64,000 nucleotides of DNA from Taenia hydatigena (Eukaryota > Platyhelminthes > Cestoda > Cyclophyllidea > Taeniidae). The notes beneath the pieces were generated by a model. The model worked only from the letters and a program-made list of their open reading frames with translations. It was not told the DNA's origin and ran no database searches. The translations under genes were made by a program, and so were the position numbers. This document shows positions 13,681 through 26,089 of this stretch, piece by piece; position 1 is the stretch's first letter, and the number at the start of each line of letters is the position of its first letter. The DNA is taken from assembly GCA_036345935.2 (NCBI GenBank), contig JADWOT020000001.1:9975801-10039800 (forward strand), in the 5' to 3' direction.

Positions 13681-14990
13681 CCCATCAACATATTTCTTAC
13701 GCGCACACGCATACACACACCCGTTTATTTGCTTGGGAGCTTGATAAGTTTCCATACACAAATCATGAACATAGACTATTTAGATTTTACAAATTTGCGG
13801 CACGTGGAACAATCTTTGATGCACTTTATGATCGCCTGTGGATAAAATTATAACCTAGCTGCATTTCAGAAGTCTATTCCTCACGAAATGATGAGCATCC
13901 AAGCAAGAGGTGCAAGTAAAATAATTGATTGTGAACACCTACAGAATGACGCGAAGCCACGCAGGCAAAGTGCATAGAATCACAAAACTGAGAAAAGAGG
14001 AGGGTGGATCACTTAAGACGAGTAAGGAATACCGTTTATAGGTGTGGACCATTATAAGGCAAGCAATTGGGTTTGCATCCACGATGGGGTTTACATAGCA
14101 ACATCATGCAAAAAGTGTTGAAGCTTCATCGCAGGATAGGTTTCATGATGCAGGCATATTCGTAAGTAAGACTAACGCCGTGATTGTCGTGTTTCCTGCA
14201 GAACTATAGGCACAAAATGTGGATGGTATACTCTTCCCTGTTCGATAGTATTTCTTCAAAGGAGGCTATTAACTATTTATTTGTGCTCAGCCACATCTCG
14301 GTGCTCCCAAATAAGTGGAAAGTTGAAGTTGGTCTCGTGAGCACTAATTTCTTCTCCATCATCCTAGGTCGCCTTGGCAACACCACTAGATACGTTCTTG
14401 TCGGTGAGTTGCATGTAGAGCAGAGAAAAAGTGAAGAAAGGGGTTGTGGAATGAGTCCAATTAATCAGGATTGCGATATGCAAATTGCCAAACGGCACGC
14501 AGGTGGCTAATGAGGAGCTGATGATCCGCTAAAGGTTAAAGTAATTTTGAGAAGAAGGAAGACACGAAGACGTGAACACAAGAGCTTTCGTTCGGTGCAC
14601 TTCGGGTGGGTTCATATAATCACCCTATGGAAGCGAAACCCTGCCTTCGATTTAGGTGATGTTAGCATCTGGAAGTGCACACTTATGATTGCGGAATGTG
14701 ATGTCACTCCATCCGTAGGTGAAGCGTACTTGCCGTAACACCCAATAAATAATAAAGTCTGAAGCTCCTGATATTGTGGGGAGTGGCTGGGAGGTTATTA
14801 AATATACGAAAAATAGTAGAATATGTAATCGGTTAGGAAATATGAGAGTTGGGTGGTGAGAATTGAAGACACCGTATGAAAATGAGTGCAAATGCATTAA
14901 AGTTTTGTGCAAGGCAATTATGCAGTTTAAATTTATCAACGCACCACCAACTGCACGAAACCTTACAATGTGAGTTTGATACTAGCGGAA
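13680..14990 (-). repeat. Repeat family A, inverted copy
   Basis: It matches 54.35-55.15 kb in the same direction ('ctgcatttcagaagtctattcc', 'gataggtttcatgatgcaggc') and 24.6-25.6 kb in reverse. The 108-codon ORF at 14184-14510 is part of the repeat. Equivalent frames in other copies contain stops, so it is not annotated as a gene. Confidence 0.6.
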
Positions 14991-15489
14991 TAGCAATACA
15001 ACTTAAAGCGTGCCTCTTTTCCTTAAATTGCTCTTCATTTTCTTCTAGATCATATTTTTTATCTGGTTAGTAATTTAGATACTCGTACATTTGTCTTTAT
15101 GGTGGTATAACTTCTTTTAGGCTAGTTTTTATGCTCGCGTAATGGCTGCATTTGTTTATAGACGCCACCCACCTACACCGCGTTTGTCGTTTTGAAGTCC
15201 TACTGCAGAGAAACTCTCACTTCTCAGTTGATATACCCGTTATCCACGCCTTATACTAGTCATGCTGGATGAGAACAAGCTGGAATTCAGATCTTCCTCA
15301 CGATTGCTCTTATTCGTCTGACAATCGTATTGCATTCGTATAACTTTGCGAGGGATATCCTCTTCTGCATGATGCATTCGAAGATGCGTCAATTCAAATG
15401 CGTGTGCGAATTGAGCGTATCGAAGTGGCGGTGAGCTTAAATTATAAACCGCGATTTTGATTATGATGTCAGTAAAAGAAGGACTTTTT

Positions 15490-15770
15490 AAAAGACTCAC
15501 TATTATTCGAATTATAAGGTGGTTAAATGGTGAGAATGGAAGGGATTGCCTTCCGCTGTGGTGAAAATTGTGGCTAAGGCAGTTGAGATGATGGTCGAAG
15601 AGATATAAGAAGAAAATTAATGGCCCTGAAAGCAAATAAAGGAGGAAATAATTCTAACGATTATCTGCATTCAAGTCCCACTTCTATCACCCCATCAAAC
15701 TCAGCTTTTGAGTGACTCTACTCAGTATTATCCTGTGTTCAATGTCACCCACTTAATTTACTTAGTCACT
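15490..15770 (+). repeat. Repeat family B fragment
   Basis: It follows 46.42-46.69 kb: 'ggttaaatggtgagaatgga', then a purine-rich tract, then 'acccacttaatttacttagtc'. The minus-strand ORF at 15240-15635 overlaps it and has no recognisable domain. Confidence 0.5.
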
Positions 15771-17690
15771 CCAAAAATTAAACGCATTGCTCTCACGTGG
15801 AGATAAATTTTGACGATTCGTTGCTAAGCCGTTTGCCAGTGCAGATTTGCTTACTATTTCTTTGCTGGACTATATGGTGGCTAAGTTGGTTCTGTAGTTT
15901 GGGTGGAAAACCTAGGCTCTAATAGCAAATAATACAGCGAAACATTTCACTGTAACTAAGAATTGCGACGCGACATTAAATATCAGTTTAGTCACAACCC
16001 AATTACTAAACCATAACAAAGGTGTTTTTCTCTTCCCATTGGATAGCTTCACATAAATTCAGTAAAATAATGCTATCGATTGAGCTCGTTTTAAAATACA
16101 GGTACGCATGCAAGCGCTCATGCACACATATCCCGCATCGTCTGTTAGGCTAATATCGACCAAGTTAGCTGAAGCTGGACTCCAACACCCTACCATCACA
16201 TCGTAAAACATCCGCTGAGAGAAGCAGCGATTTGTTTGCGTCGTGCACAGACAGAGGTGGAAGCCGTCACTGTGCGTCTGGTTTGTACATTGCCTTAAAT
16301 GCGATGGTGACATATTTTTATTGCAAGCAAAGGAACTGGCTCGCTTGTTCCATCTCATGCGAATTAGGTGTGCAAAATAAAAGTTGACATGCGCCTTAGC
16401 AGTGCTTGTTGTCACAATCATAGGTGGTTTGATATGCATCAATGGAAGAAAAAGGGAGGAAAAAGGGGGCAAATGGGTTAAGCCACATGACCAGATATTC
16501 CAGAGAAATCAGCGTTTTCCACCTTACTGATTAAACTGTAGTTGTAATATTCGCTGCTTACTAAACGCTCAGTTTCCGTTACAGGCACTTAAGGTGTGAA
16601 CGTTTTACCCGCAGGTAGGACGGTCCCTAATATATGTCTGCAGCCTCGGTTCCTTTCTTTTCGTCGGCATTGTCCTCCCATGTCTTTAACTTGTTTAGGC
16701 GCAACTCATTAATCTTTTAACCGACTAAAAAAATGAAATGAACGTTACCAAGGAAACTTGTCCTACTGTGTACGAGAGTAACGACAAAGTAATCTGTACA
16801 CCGAAATGCCAAGAGCACAGGGTTATGCATTATCTTTGCCGTGTTACCTCATTTGAGCTCTTTATTTTGAAAGAAGACTTCACTCCAGAGTAAATCTCAT
16901 AATCTTAACAGAAGCAGGTCAGTACTGAAGTCAAAGCAGTTGTGATGGATGGAAGATTGGAAGCATTTCCGCATAAAGATAATTACTTTGCCCCCTGGAA
17001 AGAACTTCACACTTCGTTTCTCTGTTTCTTGTAAACTAGATCAGTGAAATTTTTTACGAGGTAGCATTGTGGCATTGCACCGCTAAAGGATAGGACAATG
17101 CAGACCAGTTCAGCCATTTTGCAAGATGCAGTGGCATGGCATTAAGCAGATGCAAGTTATCAGTGGCGAAAAAGAATAATTCGTGGACAAGGAAAGCATC
17201 AAACCTTCCTACAGTTATGGTAATAGACACATTTATAACTTGTGCCCATTAAATGTACCGAGTGCTTTGTTCTTACCCACATTCCTGGTTAGTTCTTCAA
17301 CTTCGTGAAGGGTCGGCACACCGGACGGATCTGTCTTTAGCCACGACGTAGTCTGGCCAGTCTCTACAGTGATAATAACAGTGAGGTTAAAGGCGGTAAT
17401 GATATCACGCTTTGCAAATGCAGGCCTAATGCTGGTTTTGTGAGGAATGCTTTGCGTAGCCACCAATGGGTCCTTCAAAGGTGTCTCAATAGGCTTTGCT
17501 ATCGTCTAAGCTTAATATATGCCTTTGAACATGGACAAATTTTTATTTAAAATGCAGAAATGAAATCACAAGGCAAAAGCATGTATAAGTCTGCACCGCC
17601 TTGATATTTTACAGTCGAGAAGACTTATTCTCAATTACTTTGCATTTACTTTCAGCGTTTAATTTCATGTAAGGTAACAAATGCACTTAA
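15770..17690. other. No supported gene
   Basis: Contains a 137-codon minus-strand ORF (16059-16472) rich in Cys, His and Ser with no recognisable domain and no acceptor or donor support, and an 81-codon minus-strand ORF (17233-17478). Both could be chance frames in old repeat DNA. Confidence 0.35.
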
Positions 17691-19060
17691 AATTGAATTG
17701 ATATTTATCCACAAAGTTTATCCATTCGCATCAATTGATGCATACCGATTTTAAAATTCATTTTTTGGGACTGTGAGCCACCGGCAATGCGATTGCAAAA
17801 GCAATCTGAACAGCTACACTCTGCGAAATTTACTTCGACGCGATTCACTCGTTTATCGTGTGATGGAGCCACCGACGCCATCATGAACACAGCCTCCGCT
17901 TTTATCGCCAACGTCACTGCTACTTTCTTTAGTGTTACCTTATTCGATACAGTAATATATACGCGTGATGACCTGTAATCGAATACAATGTAAAGGGATG
18001 TGATGTGATGGAATAGGAACTGACCACACGATAAAGCGCAAATGTGTGGAGAGGAGTGCGGAGGAACAACGAATAGCAAGGAAGACCAAGGTAAGGTGCC
18101 GATGAATAAAGTCAATTAAGATGAGCCAGCGACTTCAAGTGTTCCACTTCTGCCACATCCGCGATGTGTACTAACCCAGACCGATGTAGCACAACCTCAG
18201 TGGGATGCCAAACCCACGGGTGCCCACGCAAGGCTATCGCTGGCGTCCACCCTTCCATACTAATTACCATTTGACTCCTAATTTTCCTAACCAACTGCTT
18301 ATTCTATTACTTTCCTTTCGTCATACCATCCCATCTTCTCCCCAAAAATTACTGTGTCAGCTTCCCTGGTATTCATACAGCTTTATCAAGCACACTTCAT
18401 CTCAGAATAGTAAAGCATCGCTTTTCATAACCGTACATGCACACTTCAAGGCGTTCACTATACTTAAATCTAGGACAGGATTTCGCATTTAACGGTAAAC
18501 GACATTTTGAGGAGTTGTCAATGGACTTACACGAAGCGTAACAAAAGAAAGTTCTTGCACCCACGCATTTGTGCCTTCGTTCTTCTCGATGAATATTAAT
18601 CTCCAATTGATTAGCATTTTCTTATTAGCTGCCTGTGTGCTGCTTTCGAAATCCGCTGCACGAATCGGCTTTTATCATAGTCCGGTCTACAACATCTTCC
18701 TTCACTCCCTTGCTGCTCTGCATGCCACCCACTGACGAAGATTAAACTAGTGATGATGCGAGATCAGCCTGACAAAATAAAGCAACCGATGCCCGCAAGT
18801 CTAGCTTACGTCTACAACTTATTTGGGAGCTTTGAGGTATGACCAAGCGCAAACACTAGGCTGAATGCGTTCACTGTAGCAGTACCAGCTAAGAAGGGAG
18901 GAGCAAATCGCTTACGCTCCTTGTGTTGGTAGGACTACCGCAAGCACCAATATCACTGCAGTAGAGTCACTCGCAAACGCACTTGTGTCATGGAAGCTGC
19001 CCCGCATTCGAGATTTAATAGCTACTGTAAGATGTGTGGCCATCCTCTGAGCTAGCTACT
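17690..19060 (+). repeat. Repeat family A copy
   Basis: Good copy of the 5' two-thirds of family A: 'ttaccttattcgatacagta', 'gtagcacaacctcagtggga', 'aaacccacggg', then the 3' block ending in 'gtcatggaagctgccccgca'. It aligns by eye to 23.9-25.2 kb. The overlapping ORFs on both strands (17705-18606) lie inside it. Confidence 0.65.
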
Positions 19061-20260
19061 ATCATATTGCGCATAATAAACCCGATCGTCGCAGTCAGAG
19101 GCTTTGTATTAGGTCACTGAAGTGGGATATGATAAGTGTAACTAATTGCTGCATCTACTTCCGTAACATAAAATTCTGAGACAAAACTGAGACTTTAATA
19201 AGGATAGAATATTGGTGAGAAGAGTTTTGCGTGTTTGTGACAATTTTGATCACTTTAACATACAAATGGTCTTTGAAGAATCCTTTTGCAGTCACCCAAT
19301 GCCTTTTGTTGGGAGTGTTGCAAGAACCTACCTCTCTGCCCTCTGATTGCTGCGGTGACGGTGATAGGTTATGGAGTGGTGGTAGCGTTAGTGTTGGTGT
19401 CGAAATTTAATGCATGAACTAAGCGTTTATGAGTGTAGTGGTAATCATCTCTATGCAACTTTTACTAGTTGACGAGTGACTAGGAAAGGGGGCGTAATGT
19501 CTGAGAGGAAACAACAAAGAGATGCATTTATCTTGCAACCCAGAATGCTCAAGGTGACGACGTTAACTTCCTTATCTGGTGTTACTGCACTCCTCGCAAA
19601 TAACACTTACCACATCGTGAATAATTAGTTGCAAACAAAGTTGACAAGACTGAAGTTCAAACTCCTCTTCCTCCTAGCCATAACCATTCACTCACTTACA
19701 AATGGTTAGAGGGGATATAATGTTGCTCTCCTGCTTATCACACTTAAACTCGTGCAGATGATGTCACTGGAGGGCACCGTGCAGTTTCACCAAACTATCA
19801 ATAGGACGAAGAAGCTACCGTACGACAGGAATAAAATTCGTTCTAATCCAAGAAATGTTTAGAATGGAAAGCTCTTAATAACTGATTAGAAGCAGACCAG
19901 TATCATCACCCGAGGTGTCACGTAAGCGTGTGCGCAAAGGTTCCATTGCTGGCATACACTATGAACTTCAGCAAACATGGCATTCAGGACACTGAAAATA
20001 AGTGCTAAAAGTTGTGCCACTAACAAAATTCTGTACAGATTTGATGTTTAAATCAAGATGCAGGAAATTTTGTTATTGGTTTGTAGCTGCAACAGTGCGA
20101 GGTGTAGTAGATACCTTCCTTATTTGCGGTCTCGTGTTTTTCTAAAGGTTTTTTATAGGCGGCTCATTTAAAACAGCGTATTCTATCGTGTGGTTAATTT
20201 TGAGGCGAGTGTCAAGAAAAGAACACGACAGGCAGCCCTACACACTAAGATCGCTTCCCA
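19060..20260. other. No supported gene
   Basis: Short frames only and no recognised repeat copy. It lies upstream of a possible plus-strand exon at 20262, so unrecognised exons could be present. Confidence 0.3.
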
Positions 20261-20261
20261 G

Positions 20262-20432
20262 GAAAACCATCTTGGTGGGGACAATTTCAGTTCACAACGA
20301 AAGCCAAGAAACTAAATTAAGTCCATGCATTCCAGCAGTAAAATCAAACCACGATTTTAAAATCAATGAAGAGCAATTTGAAATGACGCAGCAGCGTGAT
20401 AACTTATCAACCGTTTTGCACTTCATTGCCTT
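20262..20432 (+). CDS. Possible internal exon, unrecognised protein
   Basis: A 171-base open segment lies between an acceptor-like 'cgcttcccag' and a donor-like 'gtaagc'. It would start with one phase base and end with two. The translation contains KTILVGTISVHNES near the start and a charged segment, FKINEEQFEMTQQRDN, near the end. Third-base use is mixed, as in coding DNA. The frame is also open upstream of the acceptor from 20188, so the splice is not certain. The family is not recognised. A loose similarity of the end to the linker before a retroelement integrase was considered but is too weak to use. It could belong with the plus-strand exons at 22.2-22.9 kb, but the phase does not join them directly, so an exon would be missing between them. 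Confidence 0.3.
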
Positions 20433-20829
20433 GTAAGCAAAGATAGTCAATCGGTTGCGAGGACCACGCACCTCAGCCATCATTTTGGCAAGGTGAAGTA
20501 GGAGTGCACCCTCAAACGACCGTAAGAATTGATCAGCAGACAAAGAGGTGTCCAACGATTACTCCTGCAAGGCTAATTGGCTTTCAAATGATCACGTTCT
20601 AACCCTACAACCACCTCTGAACTCAGAGATTCCGTTTTCCACCTTCTGACTAGCAGTACGTCCTCAGAAAAACAACGCTCACTGCTAGATAAAATAACCC
20701 AATTACCGTCAAAGGAATATTTTGTACTCTTGAAGGTAAAAAAAATTAAACCTTTAAGTATGTTTTAAAACGGGTAGTTAGCACTTCGTAAAAAATTATG
20801 ATGGATGTTTTTGAGTAGCACAGGACATA

Positions 20830-21301
20830 TCGTAAACTTGGCGTGCTTTTACTGAATGCTTTGAGACTGCAGTTATCATGCAGTTTTAGCCTTTTTTTGA
20901 TCTAATGCATCTCAATAAGTAGTCATCCCTAGGGTCTTGTGACGAAAAATACCCCATCGCACACCAAATTGATGGCAATAATACGTAATTGGTCTCGATG
21001 TTGTTGCTGATCTCGTTCACAGCCGACTGTATGCACATCCGATCGCTAGGTGTGAACGACAAGACTGCTGTCATTTATTTGACAATCGTAATATGTTTCT
21101 GTACCATTGCCAGGGGCCCATTTTCTGTGATGCGTACAAAGGTGCGCCAGTTTAAATAGCTAAATAAAAATGCGTGTATGAATAAGGCATACTGAAGTGA
21201 TCACAAGTTTAACTACTAAAGTAGGTTTGCATTCCCGATGCCATTGAACGAAGGTTGAATTAATAGATAAGGCATCATACAATAAGGCTGTTAAATGGCG
21301 A
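20830..21301 (+). repeat. Repeat family B fragment ending at the assembly gap
   Basis: It matches 46.0-46.45 kb: 'tactgaatgctttgagactgcag', 'gtcatttatttgacaatcgt', and finally 'gctgttaaatggcga', after which the N run begins. The other side of the gap is unrelated kelch exon sequence. The true repeat end is therefore hidden, or the join is artificial. Confidence 0.65.
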
Positions 21302-21401
21302 NNNNNNNNNNNNNNNNNNNNNNNNNNNNNNNNNNNNNNNNNNNNNNNNNNNNNNNNNNNNNNNNNNNNNNNNNNNNNNNNNNNNNNNNNNNNNNNNNNN
21401 N
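21302..21401. other. Assembly gap of 100 N
   Basis: Exactly 100 N, a common placeholder length for a scaffold gap of unknown size. It cuts the BACK-domain exon of the kelch-like gene. Apparent ORFs running across it are artefacts. Confidence 0.98.
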
Positions 21402-21888
21402 AACCCAATCCTCGAAATCATCTTCCCAAACACCTTCGCCTTTTCCTTCACGTCACACTCATCACTGCCTGCTTCCAGCCAACTGCGAATCGCTCGGAAC
21501 TTTGTTTCCTCATTCACGCATTTCAGCCGGATGCTTTCCAGTAGCATTTCGAAGTACTGTGCTGTCGTCTGCATTAGCAGCCCTCTTCGCAAGTACACAT
21601 CTTCAAAATGTTCTGCCATCATTGGAATGCATATTTCCATCAATCCGCGATTCAACGTAGCATTGGCTACCGACCACACCTCTGCCACATTGTCTAGAGA
21701 GATTCTTTAGTCAGACAAGTTTTAACACTGAAAAAGGCTTCTCCTACCTCGTTCTTATGAACCCCACACACCAAGAGACGATTCTCTTGGAGCCGAGATT
21801 GTGTGCCAGAAGGTACAATCGAGTAACGTTTCCTGAAGAGATCGTAATTCTGCCCGTGTATGCATAGTCAACAACAGCCTCGACAACA
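21402..21888 (-). CDS. Kelch-like protein, partial: end of BTB and BACK domains (2 exons)
   Basis: Two minus-strand exons are visible. Exon 21748-21888 follows the acceptor 'ccctctttcag' and encodes the second half of a BTB domain (VVEAVVDYAYTGRITI, then LYLLAHNLGSKRIVSWCVGF). It ends at the donor 'gtagga'. After a 43-base intron, exon 21704 down to 21402 continues in phase (AG|A) with RISLDNVAEVWSVANATLN, the start of a BACK domain. It then runs through MAEHFEDV and CVNEETKFRAIRSWLEA until it meets the N gap. BTB-BACK-Kelch proteins are usually Cullin-3 substrate adaptors. The first half of the BTB domain and all six Kelch blades were not found: the region upstream carries plus-strand exon-like frames, and beyond the gap there is repeat B sequence. 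It may be a real gene with long introns, a broken copy or a misassembly. The family call is strong; completeness is not. Confidence 0.75.
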
Positions 21889-22202
21889 CTGAAAGAGGGT
21901 TAATGAAGGAAATGATATGCACGTACTCTGTAGAAAAGCGTTTCCATTGTATTGTCGATCCATTTTGTTTTGCGGTAAGGGAATTTAGAAGAAGCGGGAG
22001 TCTGGCTGCTAGAACTAGTCGATGTGCATCGACACATTTCCCATCATTTGTCTAAAAGTTGGAGCATAAGCCCATGTTCGTCACCTCACAGTAATTCGTA
22101 GGTCAATAAGTTTGCCTTGCTTACGTAAGGCGTTAAATCTGTGGATAAGAAAAAAATCTGCTCGATCGTCCAAACACACTACCGCCTCCAACTTTGGCTA
22201 AG

Positions 22203-22920
22203 GGATTGAGCTGCAAAAAGGCAGCGAAGCGATGTTACTTTTAACACGAGATGCGTGCGTGAATGAGCGAATGATTGCAAACGTGGAGCGCGTTGGAGAG
22301 CTTTGGATAACCTTGAAGAAGCAAAGGGATTGGCTGGAATGCACAGGTGGCAAGCCTGCGCTAACTGACATTCGATCGCGCGCTTTAACCGTGTGTAAAT
22401 ATGACACCTGGATTTGCAGGCCTAAATGATCCTTGCTTCTTCATGGAAAGAATTGGCGTGATGCAATAAGGGCATATGCTGTGGCTGGGATGAACTGATT
22501 TATGTTTACTTCGTGTTTCAATGTGAACAGATAATGCTGCTGCAGTCTTGACTGATGAACGATTTTGTGGCATCAAATTCGAGGGGACGCCCCTCAATGT
22601 GCTATTGTCACCATTAGCGTTTCGGTAAGTGATGATGTGAACCAAAAGGAAACCCTTTGACTGCAACTGTTCAACTTGTGACATCCTATCGTCCTTTCAC
22701 GTAATAGACAATAACATCAACTTTAATATCCAGTTGGCCTTGTTCCAAACCATTTTGCCATTCTTTGATGCAGTAAGGAGCAAGCGGATGCGTGGCAAAT
22801 CCACGTTGCATCTAAACACTTTAGCAACACACCTTACAATTTAGCCTTCTCCCGAGTGGCAGCGAGGAACCTCTCCTTAATGCTGATGTTACCTCTAATG
22901 AAAAAAAAAACAATTCGGGC
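22203..22920 (+). CDS. Possible multi-exon gene fragment, unrecognised protein
   Basis: Three open segments have splice sites whose phases agree. Segment 1 (22203-22394) follows 'ctttggctaag' and ends at the donor 'gtaaat', leaving one base. It is helical and charged (AMLLLTRDACVNERMIANVE, then LWITLKKQRDWLE), with a loose resemblance to an HR1-type coiled coil. Segment 2 (22531-22624) lies between 'atgtgaacag' and a strong donor 'gtaagt', starts with two bases and ends with two (DERFCGIKFEGTPLNVLL). Segment 3 starts at 22774 after 'ttctttgatgcag' with the single base needed and continues through AWQIHVASKHFSNTPYNLAF. Its end is unclear, with a stop near 22926. Agreement of phases and flanking sites is the main evidence; the protein family is not recognised. 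It lies on the strand opposite the kelch-like exons. Confidence 0.4.
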
Positions 22921-23252
22921 CAGCTAGCAAATTTTGGGATCACTGAGTGTCTGTGAACTGGCTGGCTCTCTGTAATCTACTTGACACATGTTGGAGATCT
23001 GCTCAAAGGCTCATCAAATATTTTACAGCTGCAAATGTTCCCGTTTCGTATGCATTCGTGCTCGTCATGCTTTTCGAACTCCACCTACCAGAGCAGAGAT
23101 ATGAGAAATTGAGTTACATGTATTAGCACAAAGAACCTCATCTCAAGGTGCCAACTCCGACAGCGTTCTCAGAGTACGCGTATTCAATCTGACCATGGGA
23201 GAAGAGCATGCGCAAAGAAGAAAACCAGAAATAACTAGAGCGATTGCGTTGA

Positions 23253-23513
23253 GTTTCTATCCGAGAAACTGTTGTCAAGGCTGAAGTCATCGAGGGCTCA
23301 CGCAGGTCTGCTGATGAGCCAGACGCGCGTCCAGTGTCTGTGACTAGCGTTGTCTACAATCGGAACGAATTCATTGATAGAGCTAAGAGACTAGGCAACT
23401 GCATCGGAATTGACTGGGTTGGTAGTACTTGCGCATATCTACAACAAATAAAACCCTTTCTAACCCCCACACTTCAATCACGTGCCTCGCGGATAGAGGC
23501 GCTGTGCACGTGA
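23253..23513 (+). CDS. Possible exon, unrecognised protein
   Basis: An 86-codon frame with no Met is open from just after a TGA at 23250 to a TGA at 23511. It contains a charged start (VVKAEVIEGSRRSADEPDAR) and VVYNRNEFIDRAKRLGNCIG. A donor-like 'gtgagc' sits at the very end, so the TGA could lie in an intron. A second plus-strand frame (23429-23695) overlaps it in another phase and also reads like protein (NFNWENLKAISKHATNPREL). An intron or a frameshift between the two is possible. It could continue the gene at 22.2-22.9 kb. The antisense 127-codon ORF (23383-23766) is more likely a shadow. No known family was recognised. Confidence 0.3.
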   Translation, partial: VSIRETVVKAEVIEGSRRSADEPDARPVSVTSVVYNRNEFIDRAKRLGNCIGIDWVGSTCAYLQQIKPFLTPTLQSRASRIEALCT

Positions 23514-23889
23514 GCATTGCAAACTTCAATTGGGAAAATCTTAAAGCAATCTCAAAACACGCGACTAATCCAAGAGAATTGTCAGAATATTTAAAACATA
23601 ATCCACCAAATGACTTCATCGGAAGAATCAATGCGGCATCGGGCAGACAAAACCAAGTTGTTGTGTTGACAAATGAAGTTGTGATTAACGCATGAAGGCA
23701 AAAATAAAAGTGAAAGAGGAAAACAAAACGATAAAGGGCAAATAATGAATGACTGTGCAAACACAAAATAAAAGTTGATGTAAAGTAGCTGAGTACTTCA
23801 TGTTACGAATAATTAAATAGGAGAGCGATACAAGCTTACAGGATTAGGAAAAAGAGAACGACACTCAGGAGAAGTACATTTAGACTTTA

Positions 23890-25880
23890 ATTTGTCACAT
23901 CCTCTGTGTTTTCCAAATATACACATTGATCTGCGTCAATTACGCAACTCACTTTGTAAAGCTTCGTGCGACTGCCGGTGCATTTGTAAATGCAAACGAA
24001 ACGTTTGCATTCTGCAAAATCAAATACAATGCGCTTACAAGCATTTGTCTTCTCATGAGGCCACTGGCAGCACCATGAACACGGCATTCACTTCCACCGC
24101 CAACGCCAACACCTCTACCTTTAGCACTACCTTATTCAATATAGCGATGCATACGCGCAATTATCCCTAGTCGAACACAGTGCAAAAGGATGTGATTTGA
24201 TGGGATTGGAGCTGACTACACGGAATAATACAAATGTGTGGAGAGGAGTGCAGAGGAATAATGGGTAGCAGGGAAGACTGATGCAAGGCGCAGACGATTG
24301 AAATGTATCAAGATGAGTCAGCGACCCGTAGCGTTATACCTTTGCCATGTAGGTAGCTGGGCACTAACCCAGACCCACGTAGCATAACCTCAGTGGGAGT
24401 CAACTCCACTTCTTTCTAATAATCACCGCTCAACTCACGACTTTCCTTACCAACTGCATATTCTGTTACTAACTTTTTATTTGATACCATCCCAGCTACC
24501 CCCCACAAATCACTGAATTTCATCTTCTGTAGTGTTCATCTGGAGTTATGGCAGACACCTTTCATTCAAGAACAGGAAAGCGTCGCTGTTTACAACCACG
24601 AATGTAAACTTCTAGATGTTTACACCACCTCTATCGAGGACAAGATCCCACATCTTACCGAACACCGTGTGCCGGTGGTTAGCATATGAACCTATGCGTA
24701 GTACACCAAAAGAAAGTACTCGTGCTTGCGCTTTCGGACATTTCTTCGTCTCAATTAAATTTAACGTTAACCTCCGGTTGATCATCAATTTCTTATTAGC
24801 AGTCCATGTGTCGATTTCGTAATTCAATCCACAAAGCGGCAAATACTCCACTCTTGTACATCAGGTCTCATTCCACAACCTCTTCCTTTGCTCGTTTGCT
24901 GTTCTGCATGCCACTCACTGATAAGCACACAACTGGTGATAATCCTGAGGCGCCTCTGTAGAATAGAAAAAGAATTAGTGCTCACGAGCCCAACTTCTAT
25001 TTTTAGTTTAAATGAGACCACAAAGACGTGGCTAAGGACAAACAAGTGGCCAAGCGAGTCCGTTGAAGGCATTCTAGCCGACAAAGAAAGAGAAAGTCGT
25101 CCACACTTTGTAAGGATGTCTACCAGAAGTACTATAATCACTGCGTTGGCGTCACCTGTAAATGTGCCTGTATCATGAAAACTGCCCTGCATTAGGGTTG
25201 CAATACCTCCAACTACCTTCTTTATGATATCGATCGGGATTACAAGTTCGACTTCTCACAGTTTATTGGTTCAGACCTTTTTATGTCTCACCTTACTCGC
25301 TTCAATCTATCTGTCTTATTCATTTCTGCAGTTTGGCAACTTCATGTGTTCCATGTGTGTGTAGCGTCGCATCAGATTGCACCACATTTCATCACACCTC
25401 TTGCTTGGATGTTCTTCATCCCATGAGAAATAGGGTTTCGAAGTACAGTCATTTTATAATTTTATCTACATGCAATCATGAAGAGATTATTATTTGTTTC
25501 CTGCGTCGGTTATTTCCAAAGGCCAAATTTTTCGTGTCAAGCTCCCAACCAAACAAACGAGCGTATGAATGCGTGGATGGTTAAGAAGCGTGTTGATGGT
25601 CTTAGTAACCAGATTAAAAATTACGACCTCTGCCATGATGGAAGGCGTATTGGTGGGAAAACTGGCGCTGTAAGAGTAATCACATTCGACTCAACTTCGC
25701 ATCCCATCGCCCCAGTCACATCACCTTTTTAAAGGAATACTTACTACTAAACAGCACCGAACACCATGGGCAAACAAATTAAAGTAATGAATCTATTAAG
25801 GATTGGTTTCATAATGTGCATTGATAAAAGTCCAACTGGGCTCGTTAATGTCTAAAACTAATTTTGGGGTCGGGTCTTGC
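23890..25880 (+). repeat. Repeat family A, longest copy (a-type)
   Basis: The most complete a-type copy, about 2 kb. It starts around 'gcatttgtaaatgcaaacg', passes the 'tgaggccactggcagcacca' and 'ttattcaatatagcgatgc' landmarks, and ends near 'ttcataatgtgcattgataaaa', the same end as in the 59.4-60.7 kb copy. No long ORF is present: the frames at 24612-25732 overlap one another and are not shared between copies. No clear terminal repeats, target duplications or poly-A tail were identified. Confidence 0.7.
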
Positions 25881-26089
25881 GCCTCTTGGAGTATTATACG
25901 CAACCCATGCTTTGTTCATGCTAATGCTCCGATTGCAGTTCCATGCTCCATTATTCCTCATATTTTTCCTAAGCTGTGTAAAGGATTACCAGCATCGTTG
26001 CGTTGTAGCTGTTAGGATCTTTGAGTACTAATCAGTTGTGAACATCTTCTCACACTTCTTTTTCAAAGTAGAACAAGGTGGAAAAGTGG

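Noticed and set aside
21160..21688. ORFs running through the N gap
   Set aside because: The run of X comes from the gap, so the frames on the two sides are not shown to be connected.
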